Below, piece after piece: positions 23,901 through 34,066 of a stretch of DNA of 64,000 nt. The position numbers were made by a program, and so were the translations under genes. The notes beneath the pieces are model-generated. The model ran no database searches. It had not been told where the DNA came from and saw only the letters and a list, made by a program, of their open reading frames with translations. Source of the stretch: Phallusia fumigata (lineage: Eukaryota > Chordata > Ascidiacea > Phlebobranchia > Ascidiidae); assembly GCA_008931825.1 (NCBI GenBank), contig QXVZ01014505.1:45525-109524 (forward strand), given 5' to 3'. Within the stretch, counting starts at the first letter, position 1. Each line of letters starts with the position of its first letter.

Positions 23901-25151
23901 GTGCCATAAAACAAGGTCGAAGAAAAAAACGTCGAATGACCTTCCATTAGGAACTGGATTTAAAACGACTATGGACGACGATTTCCCAAAGGTCAGAAAA
24001 GCCAAAATAGTTCTAAAATAGAAAAATAAAATAGTTTTTAATGTAAAAGTTAATACTAGACCAGAAAACTACGTTTTAAATTGTAAAATACCACATACAG
24101 GACTTAAATAGTGTTTTATTGATTGAAAGTAATTAAACTAAGTTATTGAAGGTCAACCGCAGTACGAAATTCTATTGATGGCATGAAATTAAATCAAACT
24201 GTCAAAGTCCCTTGTTTGAAATTTAGCAGGTTTACGACAACCCACAAGACGTGGCGTCGGATGAAAACAGGTCATCACTGAGAATAGAGGAGGTAAAGAT
24301 TAGATAATACATGAATTTTCTGCTGATAAATCACTAGAAACTACCAAGTGCTTTATTTGTTCAAGTTAGACAGGCTTGTCGAAAAAGTTCTTTTGCCCTG
24401 GGATTACTTACAGTGTTTTACAGTGAGCTTTCTGGATTTGTAAATTTCACCCACCCACGCTGAAATTGGAATTTTTAACAAAGGATTACATAACTCTTTT
24501 GACTCATGGGTAAAGTTGCGCAACAAGGCCAATTATGCCTTTTTTCTGAAACACAACGAGATGTTTGTCTAGCTGCCGCTTTCGAGCACGAACATCGTTT
24601 AGAATACAAAGCCCTCAAAAAGTATTGATTCTATTTATAGCTGGCAGTTGGGGTTTCAATAGAAATTCCCATCACGTAAACACTGCTAAATTTACGTTGG
24701 TGAAAACTGAATTTATATTTCCATACCACCAACAGTTCACCTGCGAAATGATCAAGGTACCCACTCAGCGATACGCAGCCATTTATAGAATTCCTTGTAA
24801 TATTTCTATGCCTCTTCGGTTAAGAACCTACCACGGTTACAAATAATTACCCAGACATGCTAACAACATTTAGGCCTAATTAGGTACAACACGAGATTTG
24901 TTACAACAATAACAAATTAAAAGATATGGCTGGAAACAAATTCGATGTAAATGCATTTATTATACCGCAACCCAACAATGTTTGGTAAACCACAGTTGTA
25001 GCTATCCGGCTATGGTAAATGTACCAGACGTAGTAAAAACGTAACATGTTGGTTTTAGGAGCAACACGAACCAGATAACTACACGAATGCAACCTCCACA
25101 TTTAAACCCGATGAGGGGGCCGCCAAAGCAGATGACGACGACAAGCTTTGA
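20910..25151 (+). CDS. Mucin-like transmembrane protein with EGF and SEA domains
   Basis: Nine exons join in phase: 20910-21000, 21520-21564, 21809-22785, 22863-23064, 23181-23298, 23418-23507, 23772-23991, 24227-24292 and 25059-25151. The product has 633 residues. Domain order: a signal peptide (hydrophobic VVIFFIVMATAS, about residues 19-30), an EGF module (DCSKTGG to YTGSKC), a Thr/Ala/Ser/Pro mucin stalk with a 9-residue NATAATPAS repeat, a SEA domain (about 338-438), a calcium-binding type EGF (DTDECAG), a further EGF (CASVQCLNGGSC), one membrane helix (about 530-552), and a Lys-rich then acidic cytoplasmic tail with VYDNP. GSVVV at 392-396 is the classic SEA self-cleavage sequence, so a two-part surface protein is expected. 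Each stalk repeat has an N-glycosylation sequon. The family resembles membrane mucins; no orthologue is claimed. The acceptor of exon 8 could shift by one codon (CAG). Confidence 0.85.
22138..22488 (+). repeat. 27-nt in-frame minisatellite, 13 units
   Basis: Thirteen 27-nt units encode NATAATPAS and close variants (NATAASPAS, NAIAATPAS, NASAATPAS, NATEVTPAS, NATATTTTS). Units toward the 3' end are more degenerate. Because the unit is a multiple of three and lacks stops, other frames also stay open, which produces spurious long reading frames on both strands. Confidence 0.95.
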
Positions 25152-26266
25152 TTACACACAAATACAAATGCTTTTTATGTGCATGCCTTGGGCAAATCTC
25201 GTGACATACTGTTTGCTAAATTCAAAGCAATTTTATGGCGCGAAAAGGCATAGCCTATTACTAACTTTAAACAAATGCAGTACTTTAAATGTGGTAAAAA
25301 CGTCAACCCATCCAATTTTTCGCATCGTTTATAGAGTTTGTTAAATTTTGCAAATGTTTCGTTTATTACCTTAGATTTTTGGCCCATCTAAATGGAACTT
25401 ACTGATGTTGCCTGCTATTAAATCCAGTACTTTTCTGGTTGGTTTGTAACTTGTGTTTTGCACTATGCACAAAAATTTTCTCGATGACGAAGGTCCAACT
25501 CACTGCACCCGACCTTACAATCCATATGTGTTGATGTACAAATGGCGGAACATTTTCCAGAAATATATCAGCACTATACTGATGTTTAAAGCACTATCGT
25601 GTTCTAATTTTTTTAAGTTGAGGTTTCACAGCTTATGCGCCACACACTATCGTCGAAATTTTGACACAGATTGATTTGTTTACTCCTTGGCCTCAAGTAA
25701 TTGTACCACTATAGCCACATAAAATGTGACAAATATTAAAAAATCATCGGGATTGGATAAACGTTCGCTGAAATAAATTTCCGTTGGTCATTGATTTTGC
25801 TTTGTTTACCCCAGCAGCAACATAAAATAGGTCAAACAATTACCAATTTAAAAAACCTGTATCTAAAAAGTCATAATTAACAACCTTACATGTATGGGGA
25901 CCTATACTGTTTCAGAAACTGCAAATTAGCATGGCAAACACATCCTTGTAAGTTTTTTTCATGTTCTTATCTTGTTAGTACCTTATGCATATACATGCCA
26001 AAGCAAGCGCGACCGCTTCAAAATTACCGAGGCTTGCCAAATTCCTAAACCCTGTAGCATGTTGAACAAGCAAAACTAATTTACTAATTTGGCGGTTTCT
26101 GCAAACAAGCACACTGTAACCGCTTAACGATCTAATGTGTGGCATCTTGTTATTAGTACGCGTTGAACGTTAAGTCCGCAAATCTATGTTCGATAACCTC
26201 GGTACACCAGGCTTATACTGTTACAATTTTTTTCAAAATTTCTACACAGCACGCCAACCAAAAATA
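25152..26266. other. Non-coding interval
   Basis: No supported exon. It separates the convergently transcribed mucin-like gene (+) and NDUFA5 (-). Confidence 0.5.
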
Positions 26267-26272
26267 TTTATT
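26267..26272 (-). terminator. Polyadenylation signal of NDUFA5
   Basis: AATAAA on the minus strand about 26 nt past the NDUFA5 stop codon. Confidence 0.65.
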
Positions 26273-26297
26273 TCAAACAAACAAGTTTTTAAACAAA

Positions 26298-26801
26298 TCA
26301 AGGCCATTCCCATTGTCCTTCAGGAGGTTCACTCATTAGCCGTTCCCATGGCTTCCACCTTACAAAGTTTTTGGCCAAGCTTAACTCAGACTTTGCTTGT
26401 TCAATGGCTTCTTCCAATTGCCCTGGTCCAAGTTTTCCCTCCAATTGATTTAGGTCAGGTGTCTAGAATCATGGTTGGTAGTGTTAAGGCAACAACACAA
26501 GGAAATATATGTGAAAGCTGCAATTTGCTTACTGTATTAACTGCATCCAACCGTTGATTAATGTTTTCTTCAGTAAATTTCCGATAACCTGCAGATTCTG
26601 GCATTGTTGACACAACTTTTAGAATGCTTTCATAGAGAATTTTAAGTTTCCTGTGAGGATTGGCTTCAACAGCAAGACCAACCAAGCCTGTTGTCTGAAA
26701 GAAGTAATAAAATGAAGTAAGTTTCTTCGAGTTAAGTATTTATATCTAAACTGAACAGACTACCATTTAGAAAAAAAAACACTTACCAGCTTGCTTGCCA
26801 T
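26298..26801 (-). CDS. NDUFA5: NADH dehydrogenase 1 alpha subcomplex subunit 5
   Basis: Three exons on the minus strand, 26787-26801 (MASKL), 26533-26694 and 26298-26462, join in phase 0 to encode 113 residues, close to the 116 of mammals. Conserved features are TTGLVGLAV at the N-terminus, HRKLKILYESIL, AGYRKFTE, LEEAIEQA, and the C-terminal RWKPWERL followed by PPEGQWEWP. NDUFA5 is an accessory subunit of mitochondrial complex I on the matrix arm; the role comes from the family. It lies 244 bp downstream of BCAS2 on the same strand. A strong acceptor (TTTTTGTTTTTAG) precedes the gene at 26841, suggesting either a 5' UTR intron or trans-splicing. Confidence 0.95.
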
Positions 26802-26839
26802 TTTTACCTCACATGTAAACTAAGCTTTTGGAGTTATTG

Positions 26840-26860
26840 CCTAAAAACAAAAAAATGAAT
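26840..26860 (-). promoter_or_regulatory. Strong splice acceptor upstream of NDUFA5
   Basis: On the minus strand a T-rich tract (TTTTTTTGTTTTTAG) ends at 26841, 39 nt before the NDUFA5 ATG. It could be the 3' end of a 5' UTR intron. In an ascidian it could also accept the spliced leader of a BCAS2-NDUFA5 operon. Confidence 0.5.
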
Positions 26861-27045
26861 GAATTTAAATGACCAGCAGTATTATTTTTGTAAATAATGC
26901 ATTCTAATATTTGGCGAGTGGCAGCAAAAAAACGTAAACTTCAATTTAAGATTTTTGGAAAAAACTACTAACATTGACATAGATCAAACAATAGTGTAAA
27001 ACAATAAAAGATTTGTTGACACAGATTTTAAAGTCTGCTGTAGTT

Positions 27046-27672
27046 CTATGATTCAATAGTTTTCCTTGCAGCAATCTGCATTTGCAATTTGACAATCGCC
27101 TCTTCTATTTCATAGTTTTTGCTGACCAAGTTCACCCAGTTGGCTTCGAGATTATGAAGCTTTTCACCAGCTTGTACTTGTTGAGTTTTTCTCTGCCAGT
27201 TGATTTCCTGAATCTGCTTTTTAACCTCCTGCAACTTCTTTTGTGCTTCTTGCAACATAACAACCAAATGCTCATTATACACTCTCCAAGCATTGCATCC
27301 ATGCTCTAACATGAGGTCCAAGTTTTCTATTCGAATTTCCTGATGTTGCAATTGTGCTTGTGAATTTTTTACACATTCTTCCCAGGCAGTAATATCATTT
27401 CTCTGTCCACTAGGTGGTGTTGGTAGTTCATACCTTCTCATACTTAAAAGTTCCATTGGCTGCCTGGCTGCAAGTCTTTCAAACTCATTTTTCATTATGT
27501 CAGTTTCAAATGCATTAAGATTAGGATTTGGCAAGTATTGCAGATAGTTTCTGGTTGGGCGATATCTTCTTGTTTCTTCTTCCACCATTGCTATTGCAGC
27601 TTCACGCACTCCACTTTCTTCATAACCCTTGTCAAAGTATGGCAATGCATCTACAGTTACTTCCCCAGCCAT
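27046..27672 (-). CDS. BCAS2: Pre-mRNA-splicing factor SPF27 (BCAS2)
   Basis: A single uninterrupted frame of 208 residues on the minus strand. It is a clear BCAS2/SPF27 homologue, a core member of the PRP19/NTC complex that activates the spliceosome in the nucleus. Diagnostic segments are [45 protein letters not shown], the [17 protein letters not shown] segment, and [14 protein letters not shown] long coiled coil follows, ending in [16 protein letters not shown]. The protein is slightly shorter than the 225-residue human one, lacking part of the tail. The intronless structure contrasts with all its neighbours and could mean an old retrocopy replacement or simple intron loss. No AATAAA is seen in the 244 nt before NDUFA5. 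Confidence 0.97.
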   Translation of the reverse strand: MAGEVTVDALPYFDKGYEESGVREAAIAMVEEETRRYRPTRNYLQYLPNPNLNAFETDIMKNEFERLAARQPMELLSMRRYELPTPPSGQRNDITAWEECVKNSQAQLQHQEIRIENLDLMLEHGCNAWRVYNEHLVVMLQEAQKKLQEVKKQIQEINWQRKTQQVQAGEKLHNLEANWVNLVSKNYEIEEAIVKLQMQIAARKTIES

Positions 27673-29729
27673 TATATCACTTTACTATTTATAATCAAAG
27701 CACCTAAAAATAAATCGGAAGGAGTNTAAACTAGGTGTGATCGGGTGATTATACAGTCCTAATTTTGCACTCGCATTTCATTTTATCCAGGTTATTTGTA
27801 AGAATTAGGTCTTGAAACCAGTTACCAAAATGTCAAGGATACTTGTCATAAAAGCGAACAGACACTGATGAGGCTTGACAAAGTTTAATTAACCAACAAG
27901 GACCACACATGCCCAATACTAATAATTGCCTCATTGCATGATGAATCGCACTCTGTTATACAACAATCTTTGTTCAGTCTTGGCCTAACATAAAGTTACT
28001 CAAGGGCCATCCGCACAAACGGAAACTGCCATGTATTTAATGAAATCCTTCGTTTATGGAATGACGTTTTAAATAGTGTGTTCCTTACAACAGGACAATA
28101 TAACATGTATTTTCCGACTTTTCTGCAGAATTACTTGCCAGAGTTGTACCTTAATCAGTTTTCGGCAATCTATCGCCAGTCTGCGTTTGACCGGCACGCT
28201 GTTTTGCTGACCAGTTCATTAAGACTTCCTTCGGCTAAGTCAGAGTACCGATAACATCAGAGGACACTTTGAAGTACAGGTTTGATGCACCAAAAGAGTT
28301 CGGCTTATAAACAGTATGTCTTAATTTTTTGAACTTTTTCGTGTGACTTTTTTTGCGTATAAGCCAATTTTACTATGATCCCGACTTTTAAGGAATCTAA
28401 TATCTTAAGGGTTTTAACGAGTAAAAGTGTTTCCTTTGACACCGCCTCTCGGTTACTTTGATGTAATTAATAATTTTATTTGTTTTGATGGCGTCCTTCA
28501 CATTGTTTCTTAAAAAAGATATAATCTTGTCGTTAATGATTGCAAAATAGTATAGATACCCCCAATCGACATATAATCGTTGCGTTTTTCGTTGTAGTTC
28601 TGCACCTCCTAAAACTAGAGTTATCGTAACAGCAGTGACCAAATAAACCGACAGCCTTAGGTCACAGCTTCGGTATTTGGTGTTCTTTCAACCAACAAGA
28701 ACAAAACAAAACAACAGTATTTTTACACAAAAATTGTCGCTACAATTGCAAACGATTTTTAGTTGCAAGGAGGGCCAGAGAAGTCAAACGTCATGACAAA
28801 AAATTACCATTACGTTATATTTCTTCACGGTCAATGGCGTGTAAATATGTGGCTCGACACAAGGAACACAGCCACAACAATTGGTCAATAACAATCAGTA
28901 CAACTGGTTGGTTTGGGTTTACGAGTCAGCAGAAGTTGCCTCACGAAACCTACTAGCTTAAAATCCAAGTGATTTGGAAAAACATTTTTTTGTCTAAATC
29001 AGCTTTGCGTGGACTGTAATAAATATAGGAAAGTTAGTTTTATAGTTAGCCACAGTGAGTAGTTTACATATGTCAACAAGATATTTTTTAACGCAGTTCG
29101 TCCACATACGTTTTGCCCGCCGGGGGCTATAAGTGACCTTTATTTAGCACAGAAACCAGTGTAGAATGATTTGGGCAAAATTTCAACCAATTAGTCAAAG
29201 GCATTTCAATTTGTTTTTAACGGCAGATCGACCGCAAGATCAGTTTCCGATCTGTTGCAAACAGACTTAGTTTATATATTGCTTTTTGGAGATAATCAGA
29301 AGCATTAACCTTTTATAAGTGTTTAAAATATACTCAGACTGTCAATGCCTTTTACATCAAATGCTACAGGTAGGCTATGGATCATGGCTGTTTTTAAGGT
29401 AAAAAAACTGAGTCCAGAAATGTGACTCGCGTACTAATGTCTTGAATAATAGATGTGTGCTGTTGTTCCACAGACCACCACAGCTGCTAATGAGTGGCAG
29501 CGGACATGAATTATTGATACAATTTGGAATCGGGATTTTCATTCGCATTTGTACACAATGCTTTGCGGATAGTTGTATTGATTTTATTTCAAAGCAAAAG
29601 GGCAGTGTAGGCACGTAAGGTGCCTTTTCATGATTGGTTACCATCGATTGACGCTCAAAAGCTTAGCAAGCTTGGTCCAGCTTCTACCTTTCGTTCATTT
29701 GTGACAGAAACAAAAACAAGACTACACAA
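27673..29729. other. Non-coding interval with contig joint
   Basis: Holds the BCAS2 upstream region. A single unknown base at 27726 marks a contig joint only 54 nt upstream of the BCAS2 start codon; here no duplicated flank is visible. No other exon or repeat recognised. Confidence 0.5.
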
Positions 29730-30377
29730 ATGAGGAATTTTCTTTTACGAGGCGTGCGAAAACGTAACAACAGTTGTGGGTCGAATAGTTCAGGGGCGGA
29801 AGAAAAGTTTTCACCAACTGCAAGACTGTTGCGAAAATCCATTTCATTAAACTCGCAGGCATCAAGCAAAAACAGTTTCAGTTCAACTGGACCAGTTCGG
29901 ACATATGGAGGTGAACCAGATAGAAAAGGCAAGGATAACTTCACAGACATTAACGACAACACACTCGGAACATCTTTAAACTCTAAGTTAAATGAAAAAG
30001 GCGATGCAACTTCTAATTTCTATAAATATGGATTTTCAAGAAAGGAAATGATGTACGGACCGTCTGCCGCCAGGGAAAAACCGTTTAGCAGCAGGACCTC
30101 TTTATCAAAGCACGGCTTAGGATTTTTGAAGACATGTTTGCGGGTAACATGGGAGATTGTGCTGATTCTCTTTGGTATTCGAATAAAAAGATACTTCACT
30201 CAAAACTGTAAGTGCAAGTCAAAAGCTAGATCAACGTACGGACATTGTAAACCTGTACCATGTTTATGTCACAGAACACCGTTTTGGCGGCACTGTGTGT
30301 CAGTTACACTATGTGTGGTTGCCGTGGTGTACATTGTTATTAATGTTCGACGTTTTTTAACCGATGGGGTGAGTTAG
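29730..30377 (+). CDS. Unrecognised Ser/Lys-rich protein with C-terminal membrane helix
   Basis: One open frame of 215 residues begins at a good ATG after ACACAA. The first 120 residues are polar, Ser- and Lys/Arg-rich and probably disordered. They are followed by a moderately hydrophobic stretch (TCLRVTWEIVLILFGI), a Cys/Lys-rich loop (CKCKSKARSTYGHC, CLCH) and a clear helix (VSVTLCVVAVVYIVINV). The last codons read GGG|GTGAGT, a consensus splice donor, so this may be the first exon of a longer gene whose coding sequence continues past the apparent stop. I found no matching downstream exon before the minus-strand NDUFA12. Function unknown; the family was not recognised. Confidence 0.5.
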   Translation: MRNFLLRGVRKRNNSCGSNSSGAEEKFSPTARLLRKSISLNSQASSKNSFSSTGPVRTYGGEPDRKGKDNFTDINDNTLGTSLNSKLNEKGDATSNFYKYGFSRKEMMYGPSAAREKPFSSRTSLSKHGLGFLKTCLRVTWEIVLILFGIRIKRYFTQNCKCKSKARSTYGHCKPVPCLCHRTPFWRHCVSVTLCVVAVVYIVINVRRFLTDGVS

Positions 30378-31188
30378 GGCCAAACTGTTTAAATTGGAGT
30401 GTAATGTTCCTCATGACATTAAAATGTGTCGGACCAATTTTTTCCTGTAAGCCGAACCATACATGTTTTATTACCTGGTGCAAAAAGGAGTGAAGCTTTA
30501 CAAGATTAGATCAGCTTGTTTATTTTTTAATTTCAAGAAAGCAGTAAATCGCGACTTGAGCGTATTTGCATTGTTCGCTGAAATAAATTTCCGCCAATGT
30601 TGTGTAGTAATTGTATTGCCGGTGGACAGCTGTTTAAAACAATCCAATTAGTCGAAGCTCTCCTAAAAAGGTTATCGCTATGTGAACGGACGGCTTAGTT
30701 TATCACATTCTATAACCATTACCTTTCCAGTTCCTTATGATAGCAGCAAATTTGCAATGATTGTCAATGCAAGATCAATAATATGATTAAAACTTTGAGC
30801 AAGTAGCATCAACATTTTGAACTATATTGACTGCCGACTGGTTATCTAAAAGTTATCATGCAGCCGCCTACAATAATTGCACAAATAAGTGTTTGTGACA
30901 TCAGTTGGGTCAATATTTCTGTTTTTATTAGGTAGACTAAAGCAAGTTTTGTCCAGAAACATTTAGGTTAAGGAACCCTTTTTTCCATAAACTAGATATT
31001 CCACTCAAAATGAAAAACAGAATTTGTGTTAAAAAATGTTTTGAAACTTCACTACAAAATGTAGTTGACTGATAAAATTTTACTATTATTGTTACCAACA
31101 CAAATCTACCCTTTCAAATATTAAACAAAAAAATAAAGTCATAAGCTTTCATAAATAGTTCAGACATTTCTGAAAAGAAAGTCATTTT
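30378..31188. other. Non-coding interval
   Basis: No supported exon between the plus-strand ORF and the minus-strand NDUFA12. Confidence 0.45.
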
Positions 31189-32765
31189 TTATGGTTCCCA
31201 GGACTCGATTTTCGGTCTTGTTGTGGAATAAGGCACATAACAGTCTTTTGTTCCAGTAAGATTTCGCTTGTGTTTAACCAGAAAAGGCCTGGGAGTTGGG
31301 GGAACTTTCGTAGGTGGGTCATCTGTCATGTAATGCAGCCATCGATGCCTGAAATGTTGCAAAATAAATAAAACTAGAGGGTGGCATTTTCCATGTTTCT
31401 TTTGCATCAGGTATTTATAAAGATAGTCAATACTTGCACTACTTCGGGTCCCTGATTTTCATTTTCCCTTTAACATAATCGTTTCTGCAGGCATAAATGT
31501 ATGGGTCACCACATACATACAATTTCTAAATTGTAGTGGTGTTGATATGGCAATTTAAATTCAAAATCAATGTTTTGTCCTTCGTAAAACCAAATAATAG
31601 TTTTCAAGCAACTTTTTTGCAGTTAATTACAGTTGATGACAGCAGAGATATTTTTACTCACTGTATTTTGCAGGTGGATATGACAAACATATTTCAGTTT
31701 TTAAAACAAAACACAGCTTGATTTTTGCAAGCTAAACGACTGCCTGCGCTGTGCTAAATTAGGTAAAACAATTTAGTGCACCACTTTACATTGCTACCTA
31801 TCACATGTGCAAAGTAATTTGGACGATTCTTTCTCACCCAAAAGCAGCAAAGAAAACTAAACAACTTGTAAACGAAAATCCTCATTTTGGAAACAAAAAG
31901 GGGACCCAACCCAATCTATTAAAATACATTTTAAAGCTTGCAATGTACCAACTATAGAAAATGAAAGTCTCTGTCATTCACCCTAACGAAAACTGCAGAT
32001 TTTTAAAAAGTTGTCAATGCACAGCTTCAGATGCCCATCTATCGTGTGTGCAAATTTGAAGAAATTTGGACCACTCAAAACGTGTAAATTAACTGGCATT
32101 AGACAGGGGAAAAAAAGAGCATAAAAAAGGAAAACAAAACATACTAAAAACAATATGTGTTTACTTTGGAAGGGGGCCCATACAAATATTTTATTTTTAG
32201 CAACCTTTTGCTGGACACCTAGACTGATTCTGTATATCAGGTTCAAAACAATGAATTTGTTGTTTTTGTTTTGATAGAACATTACATTTTTGAAAATCTA
32301 CAGTTACCTGCCAATTAAGCTTATTTTATGTATAGTATAGACCAGCTGAGCATATTTAAGTAGGAAATATAGCCCATAAATACCATTCAGGAGTGACTTG
32401 GCTGGCATTGTAATCCCACATTTGATTCCATGTTTCTTTGTTGTAATCGACCCAGCGGTTACGGCCAACAAAATATCTGTTGTTCTCATAATACTTGTTT
32501 CCCAACTCATCTGTTCCAATAAGTTTTCCGTGTTTCGGTTCATTGAACCTGTAAATGTATGATTGATGCTTTGTTTTACATACAAATCATAAAAAAGACA
32601 TAATCAAAACATTGACTAAAACTTTTACCTTGCCCATTGAACTAAAAATCCCCTTAAAACAGGAAAATATCCACCATCAGAGGCACCATTGTGTCGTATA
32701 GTCTTAAACACTTCTTGCCAAGGTACAACAAATTGTCTATGAAGTAACTTAAGTAAGCTACCCAT
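31189..32765 (-). CDS. NDUFA12: NADH dehydrogenase 1 alpha subcomplex subunit 12
   Basis: Three minus-strand exons, 32629-32765, 32384-32548 and 31189-31348, join in phase to encode 153 residues (human 145). Conserved NDUFA12/B17.2 features: [45 protein letters not shown] split across the last intron, and near the end [16 protein letters not shown]. The subunit sits on the matrix arm of mitochondrial complex I; the role is from the family. The paralogue NDUFAF2 is excluded because the [13 protein letters not shown] and VPYSTTR motifs belong to NDUFA12. The N-terminus up to the GKLIGTDE motif is divergent. Confidence 0.95.
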
Positions 32766-33162
32766 AGTTATTATAGTTTAACAACTCTAAAACAACACAT
32801 ATATTTCGGAGCAAGGTACAACACAATGCACTTTAAAGCCCTCCTTGGCTCGAATGTCCAGAAAAGTAAATACAAAACGAATGTTTTTTAAAAAACATTA
32901 TTTATTTATTCATGCATAATTATCGCTCTCAAACCAAAATATTTTTTATATATTTACGCATTTTTACAAGAATCCAGTCATCCGAATGGAGGTCTGTAAA
33001 ATGTAAATGTTACAGCAACCTACAATTTTACCACTAGGGTCGCTCCTGATTAGTATGGATGTACATTCATAAAATACTCAACTTAATATTCTTCGGTACA
33101 ATAGATTGTTTGGAAGTTACATAAGTTTTCTACATTAGGCACTTCCATTACAACCCAGGAGA

Positions 33163-33290
33163 GTGGTTCTCAACCTTTTTTGTTTTGCGGCACCCTTTTT
33201 CTGAAAGGCGGCATCCATAATAGTGTCAGTCTATTTTGCAAGCATTATCACCCTGAGCCCTGCAAATGGCACCCCGGTTGGGAACACTAC
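33163..33290. mobile_element. Short hAT-type remnant
   Basis: The left end reads AGTGGTTCTCAACCTTTTT and the right end GGTTGGGAACACT, inverted copies of the common CAGTGGTTCYCAACC hAT terminus. The flanking octamers resemble each other only weakly, so the exact borders are uncertain. Confidence 0.6.
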
Positions 33291-33696
33291 CCTAGGCTTT
33301 AGGCCAGTGAAAAAAAATGATTCCAACTTCCGTTTTCCGAGGTCATTGTTACCAGCTAAATAAGATACCAAATATCTTGTCGTTGAAAGCAGGTCATCTT
33401 TTTGTACCCTTATCGTTCAAAGCTGACACCGAGGACATTTCTTTGAGGTATTTGACACGTACTATTTGTTTTTTCGCATTATCTTGCAAATATTTGCAGA
33501 AAGGAACTTCACACATGCGGTTAGGGCTAGTTTTGAGCCTGCTTGAGTGTAATTTTATGGAAATTGCCCATATTGATAAATTTTAGCAACAATATAAAAA
33601 AGCCAAATAGCCAAACGAATTTTCTGACGCCAACCATCTTCAAAAAAGGCCCGATTTCTGGAATTTGGCGTCAAAAAGGCCAATCTGGCAACCCTG

Positions 33697-33769
33697 ATGC
33701 CAAGCAGTGATATCAGTAAAACAATGACAAGGTTGTGACGTCACTAAACTCGATAGTCACCGATAATCG
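33697..33769 (-). repeat. Inverted copy of dispersed repeat from 391-457
   Basis: The complement of this stretch matches 391-457, including ACTATCGAGTT, TGACGTCACAACCTTG and GTTTTACTGA. As in the other copy, it abuts a CAGGGTTG-type element end (near 33690). Confidence 0.7.
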
Positions 33770-34066
33770 CACAGGGTTGCACAACATTACGTCAACTTAA
33801 TGTCCGGCGGAAAAACATAGAAAGCATAAACATATGTACAGTGTCGATGTTACACCACTAAATTAATGTATTCGAGGCCTGAAAGTAAACACTTAGCAGG
33901 TTATTTTCAACAAATCGCATTTGTTGGTTGTTTGTCACTTATTAACCCACAGCATACACGTGTTCTGGCGCACGATTAAGGCTAGAGCGCTTGTGCTGCC
34001 CACACTTAAGCTCAAAAATACTGTTTTGTGCTGTGTGGGTGTCTTTTTGTTAGAAAACATTGCAAA

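Larger units (their letters stand above)
32766..34066. other. Interval upstream of P450 copy 1, with transposon remnants
   Basis: Non-coding. It contains a short hAT-type remnant (33163-33290) and the inverted copy of the dispersed repeat also found near 391-457. The presumed transcription start of the first P450 gene lies around 33998, where CCACACTTAAG matches the same string before the second copy. Confidence 0.5.

Noticed and set aside
25130-25148. Acidic DDDDK at the C-terminus of the mucin-like protein as an enteropeptidase site
   Set aside because: It is on the predicted cytoplasmic side, where that protease does not act; probably coincidental acidic tail sequence.
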